DNA of 64,000 nucleotides from an uncultured Spartobacteria bacterium. Lineage in GTDB: Bacteria; Verrucomicrobiota; Verrucomicrobiia; Chthoniobacterales; Chthoniobacteraceae. The notes under the pieces were generated by a model. It searched no databases and was not told the origin of the DNA. It worked only from the letters and a program-made list of their open reading frames with translations. The stretch spans positions 62,001-126,000 of the forward strand of contig CAIRYQ010000015.1 of NCBI GenBank assembly GCA_903882875.1, in the 5' to 3' direction. Made by a program: the position numbers and the translations under genes. Shown piece by piece: positions 28,251-37,853 of this stretch (position 1 is its first letter; every line of letters begins with the position of its first letter).

Positions 28251-29300
28251 TCACTTCAAGCCCATGAGGTGCTTGAGCACATAGAGTTCGAGCGCCTCGT
28301 AGTCGCGTGCGTCGCGGAACTGCTGCACGAGCTTCGCGTCGAGCGTGCGCGACTTTTCCACCAGATGCAGGAAAAGCTCGCGGCTGTTTTTGAGATGGTC
28401 GGTCACCGGGCTGCCGCGCTGCGTGCGCATGGCTTTCACATCGAGTCCGATGAATTCGCCGCGTTTCCCGTAGCCGGCTTCCTCGAGCACGCGGACTTGG
28501 TTGAACGCGACGCGCAGATTCGCGCCGCCGAAATTTTTGTCCTGATCGTATTTGAGGCCGTTCTGGTCGTTGAGATGGACGCTGCCGAGTTTGTCGTGCG
28601 CGAGCGCGAAGGCCATCTCGTCGCTCGGGTCGAGCCCCGCGAGCAGCGCGTGCGCGCTCTCGATGAGTCCCTTCACGCGCTTGTGATCCTTCGAAGCGTA
28701 GGAAAGTGCGAGCGCGTGGCCGATGGTCGGGACGTAGGCTTGGTCGGTCGGCTCGTTCGGCTTCGGTTCGATCCAGATTTCGATTTTCGAATCGTAGTCG
28801 AGAATCGCGTTCACCGTGTCGAGCAGGCGCTGATATGCGAGGCGCGCGTCCTTTGCCTCGCGGATGTAGCTGCCTTCGCGCGCGAGCCAGAGCACGATGG
28901 CGTTGCAGTCAATCGCCCGCGCGATGTCCACGGACTTCTTCGTGCGATCCCACGCGTAGGCGCGATCCTTCGCGCTGTTCGAGGTGTAGCAGCCGTCGGT
29001 CGTCTGCTCGGCGAACCACAGCCGCGGCGCGACGAACTCTGGCGTGAGGCCGTGGTTGCCGAGCATCTTTTTCACGGCTGCGGATTTTTTCATGACCTGC
29101 GCGTGCGTGAGCGCGTCGAGGCCGGGCACCACGTCGTCGTCGTGGAACTGCACGCCCTCGAAGCCGAGCGGGCTATAGAGCGCGAATTTTTTCTCGTGAG
29201 GAAACGCCTTGCGCGTCTCGCCGCCGAACGGGTCGGCGCCTTCGCTGATGTTCCAGGGGCCGAATGAAAAACGATACTGTGTGGGTTTGGTCTTGCTCAT
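28251..29300 (-). CDS. xylA: Xylose isomerase (class I, Streptomyces-like)
   Basis: A 349-residue TIM-barrel enzyme that interconverts xylose and xylulose (and glucose/fructose). Catalytic and metal residues are in place: His and Asp in VQFHDDDVVPG, Glu and Lys in WIEPKPNEPTDQ, Glu/His in LIESAHALLAGLD, and the second metal set in LNDQNGLKYDQDKNFG. The opening 'YRFSFGPWNISEGADPFGGE' aligns with the class I enzymes of actinomycetes. It is somewhat shorter than those (about 388). The start at MSKTKPTQYRF is chosen; an in-frame extension to 29783 runs under the opposite-strand gene. It is the first gene of the minus-strand xylA/DJ-1/isomerase run. Confidence 0.9.
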   Translation of the reverse strand: MSKTKPTQYRFSFGPWNISEGADPFGGETRKAFPHEKKFALYSPLGFEGVQFHDDDVVPGLDALTHAQVMKKSAAVKKMLGNHGLTPEFVAPRLWFAEQTTDGCYTSNSAKDRAYAWDRTKKSVDIARAIDCNAIVLWLAREGSYIREAKDARLAYQRLLDTVNAILDYDSKIEIWIEPKPNEPTDQAYVPTIGHALALSYASKDHKRVKGLIESAHALLAGLDPSDEMAFALAHDKLGSVHLNDQNGLKYDQDKNFGGANLRVAFNQVRVLEEAGYGKRGEFIGLDVKAMRTQRGSPVTDHLKNSRELFLHLVEKSRTLDAKLVQQFRDARDYEALELYVLKHLMGLK

Positions 29301-29406
29301 GTGAAAAGGTGGTTTTGCAAAGCGCGTGTGGCGCGGGTTTCTTAGCGGGCGCGAAAATGCTTCGCGACGGAATTCCTTTCGACGACAAATTTGTCCTCCC
29401 AAAAAA

Positions 29407-30642
29407 ATGAACCGCCGCACATTCCTCGCACAGTCCGCCGCCGCACTCGCCGCAGCCACGCTGGCCCCGAGACCTTCCGCCGCGGAAAAACGCGCCCCGC
29501 GCATCCTGCTCCGCAACTCATGGCAGACTGTGAACATCGGCGACATCGGCCACACGCCGGGAATCCTGCACCTGCTCGAACAGCACCTCCCTGAGGCCGA
29601 GGTGCGGCTGTGGCCCGGCACGGTGGGCGAAGGAGTCGCGGAGCTTTTGAAGCGCCGCTTCCCGAAGCTCGTCATCCTCAGCGGCGATGCCGAGATCCGC
29701 ACCGCGTTCGCAGAGTGCGATTTCTTCCTGCATGGATCGGGCTCGGGTTTTCCGGGACGGAGGCAGGTCGCACAGTGGCGCAAGGAAACGGGGAAGCCTT
29801 ACGGGATTTTCGGCATCAGCCTCACCGAAGCCGACGACGAGATGCGCGACCTCATCGCGGGCGCGCGCTTCACGTATTTCCGCGACGGGCATTCCGTCGA
29901 GTGGGCGAAGGGCGCGGGCCTGAAATCTCCGGTGATGGAATTTGGGCCGGACGGCGCGTTTGCGGTGGATTTGAGGAATGATGAGGCCGCGGTGAAATTC
30001 ATGAAGACGAACGGGCTCGAGGAAGGGAAATTCCTCTGCTGCATCCCGCGCCTGCGCCACACGCCTTATTGGAAAATCAAAAAGGGCGTGCCTTTTGACG
30101 AAAAGAAAAACGCGCGCAACGAGGCGATGAAGGAGCACGACCACGCGCCGCTGCGCGCGGCGATCACCGCCGTCGTGCGAGAGACGCAGATGAAGGTGCT
30201 CGTGTGCCCCGAGGACAAGAGCCAGATGGAAGTCGGCAGGACGATGCTCGTCGAACCGCTGCCCGAAGAGGTGAAGGCGCGCATCGTGTGGCGCGAAAAC
30301 TTCTGGCTCACCGACGAGGCGCTGAGCACGTATGTCCGTTCCGCGGGGCTCTTCGGCCTGGAGATGCACAGCCCCATCATGTGCATCGGCAACGGCATCC
30401 CGGCCATCGTGTGCCGCTTCGTGGATCAGACTTTCAAGGGCCTCATGTGGCGCGACATCGGACTTGGCGAATGGCTCTTCGACATGGACGTGGAGGCCGA
30501 GGTCGCGCGCATCGTGCCCGCCGTGCTGGCAATGGCAAAGGATCCCGCCGGCGCGAAAGCGAGGGCCGCGAAGGCGAGAGACTTCGTGCAGCAGCGCCAG
30601 CGCGGAATGGTGGAGACGCTCCGGAAAAATCTCACCGCCTGA
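29407..30642 (+). CDS. Polysaccharide pyruvyl transferase family protein with Tat leader
   Basis: A 411-residue protein. It begins MNRRTFLAQSAAALAAATLA, a clear twin-arginine leader. The mature part fits the pyruvyl transferase fold: an N-terminal 'QTVNIGDIGHTPGILHLLEQ' Rossmann-like start, a GSGSGFPGR loop, and a C-terminal 'GLEMHSPIMCIGNGIPAIVC' region like the conserved HxxI...G.P segment. Family enzymes move pyruvate from PEP to sugars of exopolysaccharides, normally in the cytoplasm, so export is unexpected. It is divergent from xylA (106 bases) and is followed 5 bases later by the DUF5069 gene. Confidence 0.78.
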   Translation: MNRRTFLAQSAAALAAATLAPRPSAAEKRAPRILLRNSWQTVNIGDIGHTPGILHLLEQHLPEAEVRLWPGTVGEGVAELLKRRFPKLVILSGDAEIRTAFAECDFFLHGSGSGFPGRRQVAQWRKETGKPYGIFGISLTEADDEMRDLIAGARFTYFRDGHSVEWAKGAGLKSPVMEFGPDGAFAVDLRNDEAAVKFMKTNGLEEGKFLCCIPRLRHTPYWKIKKGVPFDEKKNARNEAMKEHDHAPLRAAITAVVRETQMKVLVCPEDKSQMEVGRTMLVEPLPEEVKARIVWRENFWLTDEALSTYVRSAGLFGLEMHSPIMCIGNGIPAIVCRFVDQTFKGLMWRDIGLGEWLFDMDVEAEVARIVPAVLAMAKDPAGAKARAAKARDFVQQRQRGMVETLRKNLTA

Positions 30643-30647
30643 AATCC

Positions 30648-31082
30648 ATGCTCCCAAATTCGGCTCCCCACAGCGCGTTCGACCGCACCGGCGGCATCGT
30701 CTATTTTGCGCGGATGCTCGACAAAATCCGCCTGCTCACGGCGGGAAAACTGCGCGCGGACTTTCACGCGAATCTCGGCGACGGATTCGACGGCCGCTGC
30801 TGCCGTTTCCTCGGTGTGACCTACGGGGCGCTGCGTGCGCGTGTGCTTGAGGGCGGTGGCGACGACGAAATTCTTGCGTGGTGTTTTGCGAACGGTTGCG
30901 AACCGAACGACGAGCAGATTCTCGTCTGGAACAAATTTATGCTGAAGCGCGGCTGGCGCGATGAGGACGACGGCTCGACGCAGGAACTCGATGCCTACAA
31001 GGTTGCCAGCGGCCTTGCGCACCGCACGGATCTCGCGACTTTCTTCGACTATTACGAGGTGGATGAAGGGAGGAAACCGTGA
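30648..31082 (+). CDS. DUF5069 family protein
   Basis: A 144-residue protein starting MLPNSAPHSAFDRTGGIVYF. DUF5069 hallmarks are present: GGIVYFARMLDKIRL near the N-terminus, GFDGRCCRFLGVTYGAL in the middle, and an 'EILAWCFANGCEPNDEQILV' helix. Two adjacent Cys (in GRCCRF) are notable. The role is unknown. It starts 5 bases after the pyruvyl transferase stop and so is probably in its transcript. Confidence 0.85.
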   Translation: MLPNSAPHSAFDRTGGIVYFARMLDKIRLLTAGKLRADFHANLGDGFDGRCCRFLGVTYGALRARVLEGGGDDEILAWCFANGCEPNDEQILVWNKFMLKRGWRDEDDGSTQELDAYKVASGLAHRTDLATFFDYYEVDEGRKP

Positions 31083-31121
31083 TGCATCCGATGCAGTCTG
31101 CGTGACTGCCCACCCCGGCCA

Positions 31122-31895
31122 ATGACTCCGCACCATCCTCCTTCAGATTCCAGGCAACGATTCTCCAGCCGCGTGGCGAATTACGTCCGCTACCGGCCGG
31201 ACTATCCGCGCGAGATGCTCGACGTGCTGCGCGAGCACGCGGGCCTGCGCGCGGGCATCCGTGTTGCCGACATCGGCTCAGGCACGGGTATCGCGTCGCG
31301 GCTGCTGCTTGATGCGGGCTGCGAGGTTTTCGCCGTGGAGCCAAATGCTCCGATGCGCGAAGCGGCTGAGAGGATTCTCGGTGGCAATCTGTATTTTCAC
31401 AGCGTAGCTGCCCCCGCCGAAGCCACCACGCTCCCGGATCAAAGTGCGGACATGATTCTCTCGGCGCAGGCGTTTCACTGGTTTGATCGCGAACGCGCTC
31501 GCTCAGAATTTTGGCGCATTCTGAAATCATCCGGCTTCATCGTGCTCGTGTGGAATGTGCGGAAGACCGACGCCACGCCCTTCCTGCGCGACTACGAGAT
31601 GCTGTTGCAAAAGTTTGCCACCGACTACATGCAGGTGCGCCACGAAAATGTGGACGACTCCGCGCTGCGCTGCTTCTTCGCCGATGGGCGCTTTGTAAAA
31701 CACACGCTGCCCAACGCGCAGCACTTCGACTTCGAGGAATTGCGCGGGCGGCTGCTTTCGTCTTCCTACGCGCCTGCGGAAGGGCATCCGCAGCACGAGC
31801 CGATTCTGGCGGAACTGGGGCGCATCTTCGACGCGCATCAGCGCGATGGGAAAGTCAGCTTTCTCTACGACACTGAGATCGTGATTGGAAAATGA
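31122..31895 (+). CDS. Class I SAM-dependent methyltransferase
   Basis: A 257-residue protein. Motif I is RVADIGSGTGIASRL (about 47-61), motif II is EVFAVEPNAPM, and the post-motif 'MILSAQAFHWFDRERARSEF' resembles the UbiE/Methyltransf_11 group. 'SRVANYVRYRPDYPREML' before motif I is the usual lead-in for this subgroup. The substrate is unknown. It has its own start 39 bases after the DUF5069 stop and is closely followed by the GNAT gene. Confidence 0.88.
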   Translation: MTPHHPPSDSRQRFSSRVANYVRYRPDYPREMLDVLREHAGLRAGIRVADIGSGTGIASRLLLDAGCEVFAVEPNAPMREAAERILGGNLYFHSVAAPAEATTLPDQSADMILSAQAFHWFDRERARSEFWRILKSSGFIVLVWNVRKTDATPFLRDYEMLLQKFATDYMQVRHENVDDSALRCFFADGRFVKHTLPNAQHFDFEELRGRLLSSSYAPAEGHPQHEPILAELGRIFDAHQRDGKVSFLYDTEIVIGK

Positions 31896-31920
31896 GGACG
31901 AACGCACCGGCGGTGATTCT

Positions 31921-32478
31921 GTGAACACGACTCCTCCGATCCACTGGAACCTCCGCCTCGCGCGCATGGATGACGTTCCTGCGCTGGAGGAACTCATCCT
32001 ACTCTCGGTGCGCGCGCTTCAATCGCAGCACTATTCGCCCGCGCAGATGGAGGCGGCGCTCGGGCCGGTGTTCGGTGTGGACCGGCAGCTCATCGCGGAT
32101 GGCACTTACTTTGTCGTAGAGGATGCTGGGCGCATTGTTGGCTGCGGCGGGTGGAGCATGCGCAAGGCGGTGTTCGGCGGCGACCGCGCGAGGACGGGCG
32201 CAGATGAGCTGATCGATCCGTCGTCCGTCCCCGCGCGCATCCGTGCGTTCTTCGTGCATCCCGACTTCGCGCGCCGCGGCATCGGGCGCGCGATCCTTTC
32301 CGCGTGCGAGTCCGCGATTATTGCTGCGAAATTTTCAAATGCCGAACTCGTCGCCACGCTTGCGGGCGAGCCGCTCTATGCCGCCTTTGCCTACGAAGTC
32401 GTCGAGCGTTACGAGGTGCCGATGAGCGGCGGATTGAAATTGCCGGTCGTGCGGATGAAGAAGCGCCTGCTGCCATGA
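31921..32478 (+). CDS. GNAT family N-acetyltransferase
   Basis: A 185-residue protein from the GTG at 31921 (VNTTPPIHWNLRLARMDDVP). The acetyl-CoA loop is FVHPDFARRGIGRAILSACE, the standard GNAT motif A. Strand beta-4 is 'YFVVEDAGRIVGCGGW'. An in-frame TTG at 31885 would overlap the methyltransferase gene and adds unlikely residues. The thioesterase gene overlaps its stop (ATGA), so the two are coupled. The acetyl acceptor is unknown. Confidence 0.88.
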   Translation: MNTTPPIHWNLRLARMDDVPALEELILLSVRALQSQHYSPAQMEAALGPVFGVDRQLIADGTYFVVEDAGRIVGCGGWSMRKAVFGGDRARTGADELIDPSSVPARIRAFFVHPDFARRGIGRAILSACESAIIAAKFSNAELVATLAGEPLYAAFAYEVVERYEVPMSGGLKLPVVRMKKRLLP

Positions 32479-32900
32479 ACACCGTCACCGAACTCCCATT
32501 CAACCGATTGCTGAATCTCCAATCCGCAGGCGATCCCGTGAATCTGCTGCGTCTCCCGGCAGGCGGGCAATATCTCAACCATCTCGGCACCGTCCACGCG
32601 GGCGCGCTGCTGGCGCTGGCGGAGGCGGGCAGCGGGGAATTCCTGCTGCGCGCGCTCGGCGATGTGACTGGTGTCGTGCCGGTCGTGCGGCGGCTGGAGG
32701 CAAAGTTCCGCAAGCCTGCGAATGGCGCAGTCACCTCTGCTGCGACTGTTGCCGAAGGCGCGCTCGACGAACTCCGTGACGGGCTGGCGGGCAAGGGTCG
32801 CGCGCTCATTTCCGTGAATGTCGAGCTGCACGACGAATCCGGCGCGCATGTGCTCTCCGCATCGGTGGATTGGTTCATCTCCAGCGCGGTCGTGACCTGA
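32475..32900 (+). CDS. Hotdog-fold thioesterase-like protein (DUF4442/PaaI-like)
   Basis: A 141-residue protein. The hotdog helix region 'HLGTVHAGALLALAEAGSGE' and the central strands 'VVRRLEAKFRKPANGAV' and 'ALISVNVELHDESGAHVLSA' are typical of PaaI/DUF4442 proteins, which cleave or bind acyl-CoA thioesters. It starts within the GNAT stop codon, so it is translationally coupled to that gene. The substrate is unknown. Confidence 0.82.
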   Translation: MNTVTELPFNRLLNLQSAGDPVNLLRLPAGGQYLNHLGTVHAGALLALAEAGSGEFLLRALGDVTGVVPVVRRLEAKFRKPANGAVTSAATVAEGALDELRDGLAGKGRALISVNVELHDESGAHVLSASVDWFISSAVVT

Positions 32901-33010
32901 CCAAATCTTGCGAAAGGGCAGCTTGGATTTGGCGGCCCGCAGAGCGGCGCTAGGTTTTCGCCTAATAACCGCTTGCAACGGGCGGTTGCCCCGGCGTGTT
33001 TGAAACGAGA

Positions 33011-35398
33011 ATGAACGCGATGTTTGAAAAGTCCCGACGAGTGCTGCTGGTGCTGACCGGCGTGCAGATTTTTTCCAGCGCTGCGTGCGCCGAAGGCAAG
33101 CCAGCAGCGAATCATCCCGGCGCGGTGATTTACCAGAAGGAATGCGCGAGCTGCCACGGCAAGAAAGGCGAGGGCGTGGCGGGCAAGCACGACGAGCCGC
33201 TCATTGGTCGTCGTAATGTGCCGGCTCTTTCCAAATACATCGCGAAGACCATGCCGGAGGACAAGGAGGGCACGATTGTTGGCAAGGATGCGGACGATGT
33301 GGCGGCTTACATTTTCGATGCGTTTTATTCGCCGGCGGCGCAGTTGCGGAACAGTCCGGTGCGCGAGGATCTGTCGAGGCTCACAGTGGAGCAGTATCAG
33401 AATTCGGTCGCGGATTTGATCGGGCGTTTTCAGGGCGGGTTCGATCGGCCTTTTGGAAAAACGCACGGGCTGAAGGGGCGATACAGCGGGCGGTTCCCGG
33501 TGCTTGTCGGGCCGATTTTGAAACCGCGTGGCGATGCGGAGCGCGCGGAGCGGAACAAGAAGGAAAAGACGAGCTACGAGCAGACGGACAAGGGGATCTC
33601 ATTTCACTGGGGCGCGGAAAGCCCCGACCCGCTGCGGCTGCGGCCGGATGATTTCACGACGCGCTGGGAGGGATCGATCTTCGCGCCGGAGACGGGCATG
33701 TATGAGTTCATCGTGAAGACGGAGAACGGCATCCGTCTTTTCGTGAACAATCCGCGCGAGCCGCTGATTGATGCGTGGGTGACGCCGGGGCCGAATGTGC
33801 GCGAGGAAAAGAAGAGCATCTTCCTGCTCGGCGGGCGCGCGTATCCGATCTCGCTGGAGCATCTGAAGTTTCAGGAAAAGAGCGCATCGGTGGAGTTACA
33901 CTGGAAACCGCCGCACGGAAGGCAGGAACTCATCCCGGAAGCCATGCTGGAGCCGCAGGGTCGCGCGACGACGATGGTCGTGAAGACGCAGTTCCCCGCG
34001 GATGATCGCAGCGACGGCTACGAGCGCGGGACGACGATCTCGAAGGAATGGGATCAGGCGACGACGGGCGCGGCAGTCGAGGTGATGCTGTATGTCGAAG
34101 CGAACCTCGACAGCTTTTCGGGGAGCAAATCCGGCGCGAAGGATCGCGCGGAGAAGCTGAAGGCTTTTGCGAAGCGGTTTGTCGAGGCGACCTTCCGGCG
34201 TCCGCTTGACGAGGAGCAGCAGAGGGTTTTCGTGGATCAGCATTTTGAAAAGGCGCGCACGCCCGACATCGCGGTGAAGCGTGTGGTGCTGCTCGCGCTG
34301 AATTCGCCACGCTTCCTCTATCCCGAGCTGTCGAACGGCGAGAAGACGGACGACTTCGCCGCCGCGTCGCAGCTCGCGCTCACGCTGTGGGATTCGATTC
34401 CCGATGCGCAGCTCGCGCGCGATGCCGCGTCGGGCAAGCTGAAGACGCGCGACCAGATCGCCGCCGCATCGCGCCGCATGGTCGCCGACCCGCGCGCGAA
34501 AGCGAAGCTGCGCGGATTTTTCCAGCACTGGCTGGAGCTGGAGCGCGCGGACAATTCGCAGAAGGATCCGAAGGCGTTCCCCGGCTTCGATGAGACGATG
34601 TTTGCGGACCTGCGCGAATCGCTGTGGCGTTTCCTCGAAGAGACCGTGTGGAGCGACACGTCGGACTACCGCCAGCTCATCACCGTCGATTATTTGTGGC
34701 TGAATGACCGCCTCGGAAAATACTACGGCAAGGACGTGAAGGGCTCGGAATTCCAGCGCGTGAGCTTCGGCCCCGGCGAGCGCGTGGGCATCATCACGCA
34801 TCCGTATCTGCTCGCGTCGCACAGCTACAGCCGCAGCACGTCGCCGGTTCACCGCGGCGTTTTCCTGAGCCGCAATGTCGTCGGGCTCTCCCTGAAAAAT
34901 CCGTCGGTCGCCGCGTCGTTCGACAATCAGAAGTTCGATCCGTCGCTGACGATGCGCGAGAAAGTCGCGCAGCTTACGAAGACCGGCGCGTGCGCGGTGT
35001 GCCACTCGACGATCAATCCTTTCGGCTTCAGCCTCGAGCACTACGACGCCGTGGGCCGCTGGCAGACGATGGACAACAAGAAGCCGGTGAACACGGTCGC
35101 GGAGTTCGACACCGACGACGGACGCACCGTGAAGCTCACCGGCCCGAAGGACATCGCCGATTACACCGTTGGCAGCCCGATGGCGCACCGCGCATTTGTG
35201 CGGCAGCTCTTCTTCCACGTCGTGAAACAGAACCCGCTCACGTTCGGCGAGCGCACGCTCGACGATCTGCGCGAGCAGTTTGAAAAGAACGGCTACAACA
35301 TCCAGAAGCTGCTCGGCGACATCGCGACCGTCGCCGCGATGCACGCGCTCACCACGTCGCCGCAGAAAGTCGCGGAAAATTCTCCAGCCTCGCGCTAA
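33011..35398 (+). CDS. DUF1592/DUF1588-type exported cytochrome c protein with PA14 domain
   Basis: About 795 residues. A signal peptide (about 7-27) is followed by a cytochrome c domain with CASCH at residues 45-49. A PA14-like beta domain lies at about 195-310 ('[20 protein letters not shown]'). The planctomycete-type DUF1592/1588/1585/1595 series follows, including '[20 protein letters not shown]', [17 protein letters not shown], and a second haem-like motif CAVCH in '[20 protein letters not shown]'. These proteins are abundant in PVC-group genomes; their reaction is not known. The DUF1552 gene follows, its usual partner. The ATG at 33011 is chosen; a GTG at 32996 and an ATG at 33020 are alternatives. 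Confidence 0.9.
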   Translation: MNAMFEKSRRVLLVLTGVQIFSSAACAEGKPAANHPGAVIYQKECASCHGKKGEGVAGKHDEPLIGRRNVPALSKYIAKTMPEDKEGTIVGKDADDVAAYIFDAFYSPAAQLRNSPVREDLSRLTVEQYQNSVADLIGRFQGGFDRPFGKTHGLKGRYSGRFPVLVGPILKPRGDAERAERNKKEKTSYEQTDKGISFHWGAESPDPLRLRPDDFTTRWEGSIFAPETGMYEFIVKTENGIRLFVNNPREPLIDAWVTPGPNVREEKKSIFLLGGRAYPISLEHLKFQEKSASVELHWKPPHGRQELIPEAMLEPQGRATTMVVKTQFPADDRSDGYERGTTISKEWDQATTGAAVEVMLYVEANLDSFSGSKSGAKDRAEKLKAFAKRFVEATFRRPLDEEQQRVFVDQHFEKARTPDIAVKRVVLLALNSPRFLYPELSNGEKTDDFAAASQLALTLWDSIPDAQLARDAASGKLKTRDQIAAASRRMVADPRAKAKLRGFFQHWLELERADNSQKDPKAFPGFDETMFADLRESLWRFLEETVWSDTSDYRQLITVDYLWLNDRLGKYYGKDVKGSEFQRVSFGPGERVGIITHPYLLASHSYSRSTSPVHRGVFLSRNVVGLSLKNPSVAASFDNQKFDPSLTMREKVAQLTKTGACAVCHSTINPFGFSLEHYDAVGRWQTMDNKKPVNTVAEFDTDDGRTVKLTGPKDIADYTVGSPMAHRAFVRQLFFHVVKQNPLTFGERTLDDLREQFEKNGYNIQKLLGDIATVAAMHALTTSPQKVAENSPASR

Positions 35399-35430
35399 GC
35401 TGCGCCAGCGCCTACGATTCACACACTGCC

Positions 35431-36747
35431 ATGATGCACCTCAACCGCCGCCAATTCCTCCGCAACCTCGGAGTCTCCGCCGCCGCGCTGCCATTTCTCG
35501 CGGGCCTGCCGTCGCTCACCGGCGCACCGCTTCCGCAGCGCAGGCAGCGGCTCATCATCATGTTCTCGCCGAACGGCACGCTGCCCGACGAGTTCTGGCC
35601 CGAGGGCAAGGACGAGACGCTCAATTTGAAATCCATCCTCGAGCCGCTCACGCCGTTCAAGGATCGCACGCTGATGCTGAAGGGCGTCTTCAACAAGGTC
35701 CGCGGCGACGGCGACAACCACATGCGCGGCATGAGTTGCCTGCTCACGGGTTCCGAGCTGATGCCGGGCAACATCATGGGCGGCGGCGGCAATCCTGCCG
35801 GCTGGGCAGGCAGCATCTCGATCGATCAGGAGATCAAAAAATTCCTCCAGAGCAAACCGGAGACAAAGACACGCTTCGGTTCCGTCGAGTTCGGCGTTGC
35901 GGTGCCGAATCGCGCGGATCCGTGGACGCGCATGAGCTACCTCGGTGCGAACCAGCCGGTCGCGCCGATTGATGATCCGTATCGGATGTTCGAAAAGCTC
36001 TACGGCCAGATGAAGGACAAGGACAGCCTCGTGAGCATCCTCGACGACGTGAACGCCGATCTGAAACGTGTCTCCGCAAGACTCAGCGCGCGCGACAAGC
36101 TGATGCTCGAACAGCACATGACGCTCGTCCGCAGCCTCGAACAGGAACTCAAGACTCCGCACGACGCGCACCTAGTACACAAGATGCCGCCGCTCGACCC
36201 CGGCATCGAACTCGTGAACGACAACACGCCGCAGCTTTCGCGGATGCAGATTGATCTGCTCGTGAATTCGTTGAGCAACGACATGACGCGCGTTGCCACG
36301 CTGCAATACATGCGGAGCGTCGGCCAGGCGCAGATGCGCTGGCTCGGCGTCGAGGAAGGCCACCATTCGCTCTCGCACGAGCCCGACACGAACAAGGACG
36401 CGCACGACAAGCTGCAGAAAATCAACCGCTGGTTCTGCGGCGAACTCGCGTATCTCGCGAAGCGCCTCTCCGAAACGCCCGAGCCTGCCGGCGAAGGCTC
36501 GATGCTCGACCACACGCTCATCATCTGGACGAACGAACTCGGCAAAGGCAACTCGCACACGCTCGACAACATCCCGCTCGTGTTCGTCGGTGGCGCGCCG
36601 GGCTTCAAGATGGGCCGCGGACTCGCGCTCGACAAAGTCGCGCACAATCGCCTCTGGATGACCGTCGCGCACGCGATGGGCCACACCGAGCTGAAGACAT
36701 TCGGCAAAGCAGATATGTGCGAGGGTGGCGTTCTAAACCTCAGCTAA
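35431..36747 (+). CDS. DUF1552 Tat-exported protein
   Basis: A 438-residue protein that begins with a twin-arginine leader ([20 protein letters not shown]). The DUF1552 pattern is plain: '[20 protein letters not shown]', '[17 protein letters not shown]', '[10 protein letters not shown]' and '[20 protein letters not shown]'. The fold is related to alkaline-phosphatase-like DUF1501 proteins. It is nearly always next to DUF1592 genes and exported by Tat, suggesting a two-part periplasmic system of unknown chemistry. It starts 32 bases after its partner's stop. Confidence 0.92.
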   Translation: MMHLNRRQFLRNLGVSAAALPFLAGLPSLTGAPLPQRRQRLIIMFSPNGTLPDEFWPEGKDETLNLKSILEPLTPFKDRTLMLKGVFNKVRGDGDNHMRGMSCLLTGSELMPGNIMGGGGNPAGWAGSISIDQEIKKFLQSKPETKTRFGSVEFGVAVPNRADPWTRMSYLGANQPVAPIDDPYRMFEKLYGQMKDKDSLVSILDDVNADLKRVSARLSARDKLMLEQHMTLVRSLEQELKTPHDAHLVHKMPPLDPGIELVNDNTPQLSRMQIDLLVNSLSNDMTRVATLQYMRSVGQAQMRWLGVEEGHHSLSHEPDTNKDAHDKLQKINRWFCGELAYLAKRLSETPEPAGEGSMLDHTLIIWTNELGKGNSHTLDNIPLVFVGGAPGFKMGRGLALDKVAHNRLWMTVAHAMGHTELKTFGKADMCEGGVLNLS

Positions 36748-36767
36748 CCGCGCGGCTTTCAAAATCC

Positions 36768-37226
36768 ATGCGTTCCCTCCTGCTCACGCTCGTTGCGTTC
36801 TGTCTCGCGTTCTCCCCGTGCGTCCGTGCGGAAGATGCGCGCACCGCCGCGCTCACGACCGCAGACGACGCGCGCGTCGCTGCGACAAAATCCGCCGACC
36901 GCGAAAAGCTCGCGGCGATTTTGTCCGATGATCTCCGCTACGCGCACTCCAGCGGCACGGTGGACACGAAGCAGTCGTTCATCGAGTCGCTCACCACAGG
37001 CCGCACGAAATATGTCGCGCTCGACTACGAGGAGCGTGCGTTCACCTTCCCCGCGCCCGGTATCGCGCTGATGACCGGCCGCGCGCACGTGAAGGTCGCG
37101 AATGCGACGGGCGAAGTGGACATGCTGCTCAGCTTCCTCAGCGTTTGGCGCGAGGAAAACGGCCACTGGCGTTTCCTCGCATGGCAGTCGTGCAAGCTTC
37201 CCGTGCCCGCCGCTCCGCAGCGCTGA
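36768..37226 (+). CDS. Exported SnoaL/DUF4440-like protein
   Basis: A 152-residue protein with a signal peptide (1-21, MRSLLLTLVAFCLAFSPCVRA). The mature part is an NTF2-like cone fold: a helical 'TTADDARVAATKSADREKLA' start, 'LSDDLRYAHSSGTVDTKQSF', and C-terminal strands 'LLSFLSVWREENGHWRFLAW'. DUF4440 proteins bind small ligands or act as isomerases or hydrolases; here nothing fixes the role. It begins 20 bases after the DUF1552 stop, so it may share its transcript. Confidence 0.8.
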   Translation: MRSLLLTLVAFCLAFSPCVRAEDARTAALTTADDARVAATKSADREKLAAILSDDLRYAHSSGTVDTKQSFIESLTTGRTKYVALDYEERAFTFPAPGIALMTGRAHVKVANATGEVDMLLSFLSVWREENGHWRFLAWQSCKLPVPAAPQR

Positions 37227-37379
37227 AGCAAAGATTCTCCGATGTCGCCGAAAGGTGGGGGCGGGTTGCAGCCATCGGATCGAAGCTTGGCAAATTGTGA
37301 AACTGGCTGTCCTCTCCAGGCAGTCTCGTTCGCCGTGAATTCGCACGCCTTCGTCGCAACCCATGAAACCTCCTAAATC

Positions 37380-37787
37380 GTGAAACACCTCCCCACCGTC
37401 GCCGGCGTCGCGCTCGGTCTTCTCTTCATCATGTCGGCCGTCGTCGTCCTGTTTCATCTCATGCCGCCGGACAAGATGCCCCCGCCTCCGACTGCGGAGG
37501 CCAGGATGTTCATGGGTGCGCTCGGGCCGACGGGCTACCTCACGATGGTGAAAATCTTCGAACTGCTCGGAGGCATCCTCGTCGCCGTGCCGAGGACGCG
37601 GAATTTCGGCCTGCTCATCCTTGGACCGATCCTCGTGAACATCCTCGCCTACCACGCCTTCCTTGCGAAAGGCAAAGACCTCTTCAGCCCGATGCTCATC
37701 ATCATCACCGTGCTCGCGCTTTACCTTGTGTGGGCGGGACGGAAGGGCTTTCTCGGACTGCTGAATTGCGGCTCGCGGGAAAAATAA
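37380..37787 (+). CDS. DoxX-like small membrane protein
   Basis: A 135-residue protein with four membrane segments (about 6-28, 52-70, 77-93, 100-118). The 'GVALGLLFIMSAVVVLFH' start and the short loops are typical of DoxX-like or SURF4-like proteins. The start is the GTG at 37380; the ATG 17 bases upstream is in another frame and meets a stop at once. The function is unknown; relatives can be linked to quinone-related redox. Confidence 0.65.
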   Translation: MKHLPTVAGVALGLLFIMSAVVVLFHLMPPDKMPPPPTAEARMFMGALGPTGYLTMVKIFELLGGILVAVPRTRNFGLLILGPILVNILAYHAFLAKGKDLFSPMLIIITVLALYLVWAGRKGFLGLLNCGSREK

Positions 37788-37853
37788 TCCGCGATCAAAT
37801 GTCCTGACTGGCAGCCTTCGTTCGTCGTTCCACTGAAAACCAACAATCACCAC

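Noticed and set aside
31885-31920. TTG start for the acetyltransferase
   Set aside because: It would overlap the methyltransferase and add a short charged leader not seen in GNAT proteins; the GTG at 31921 fits better.
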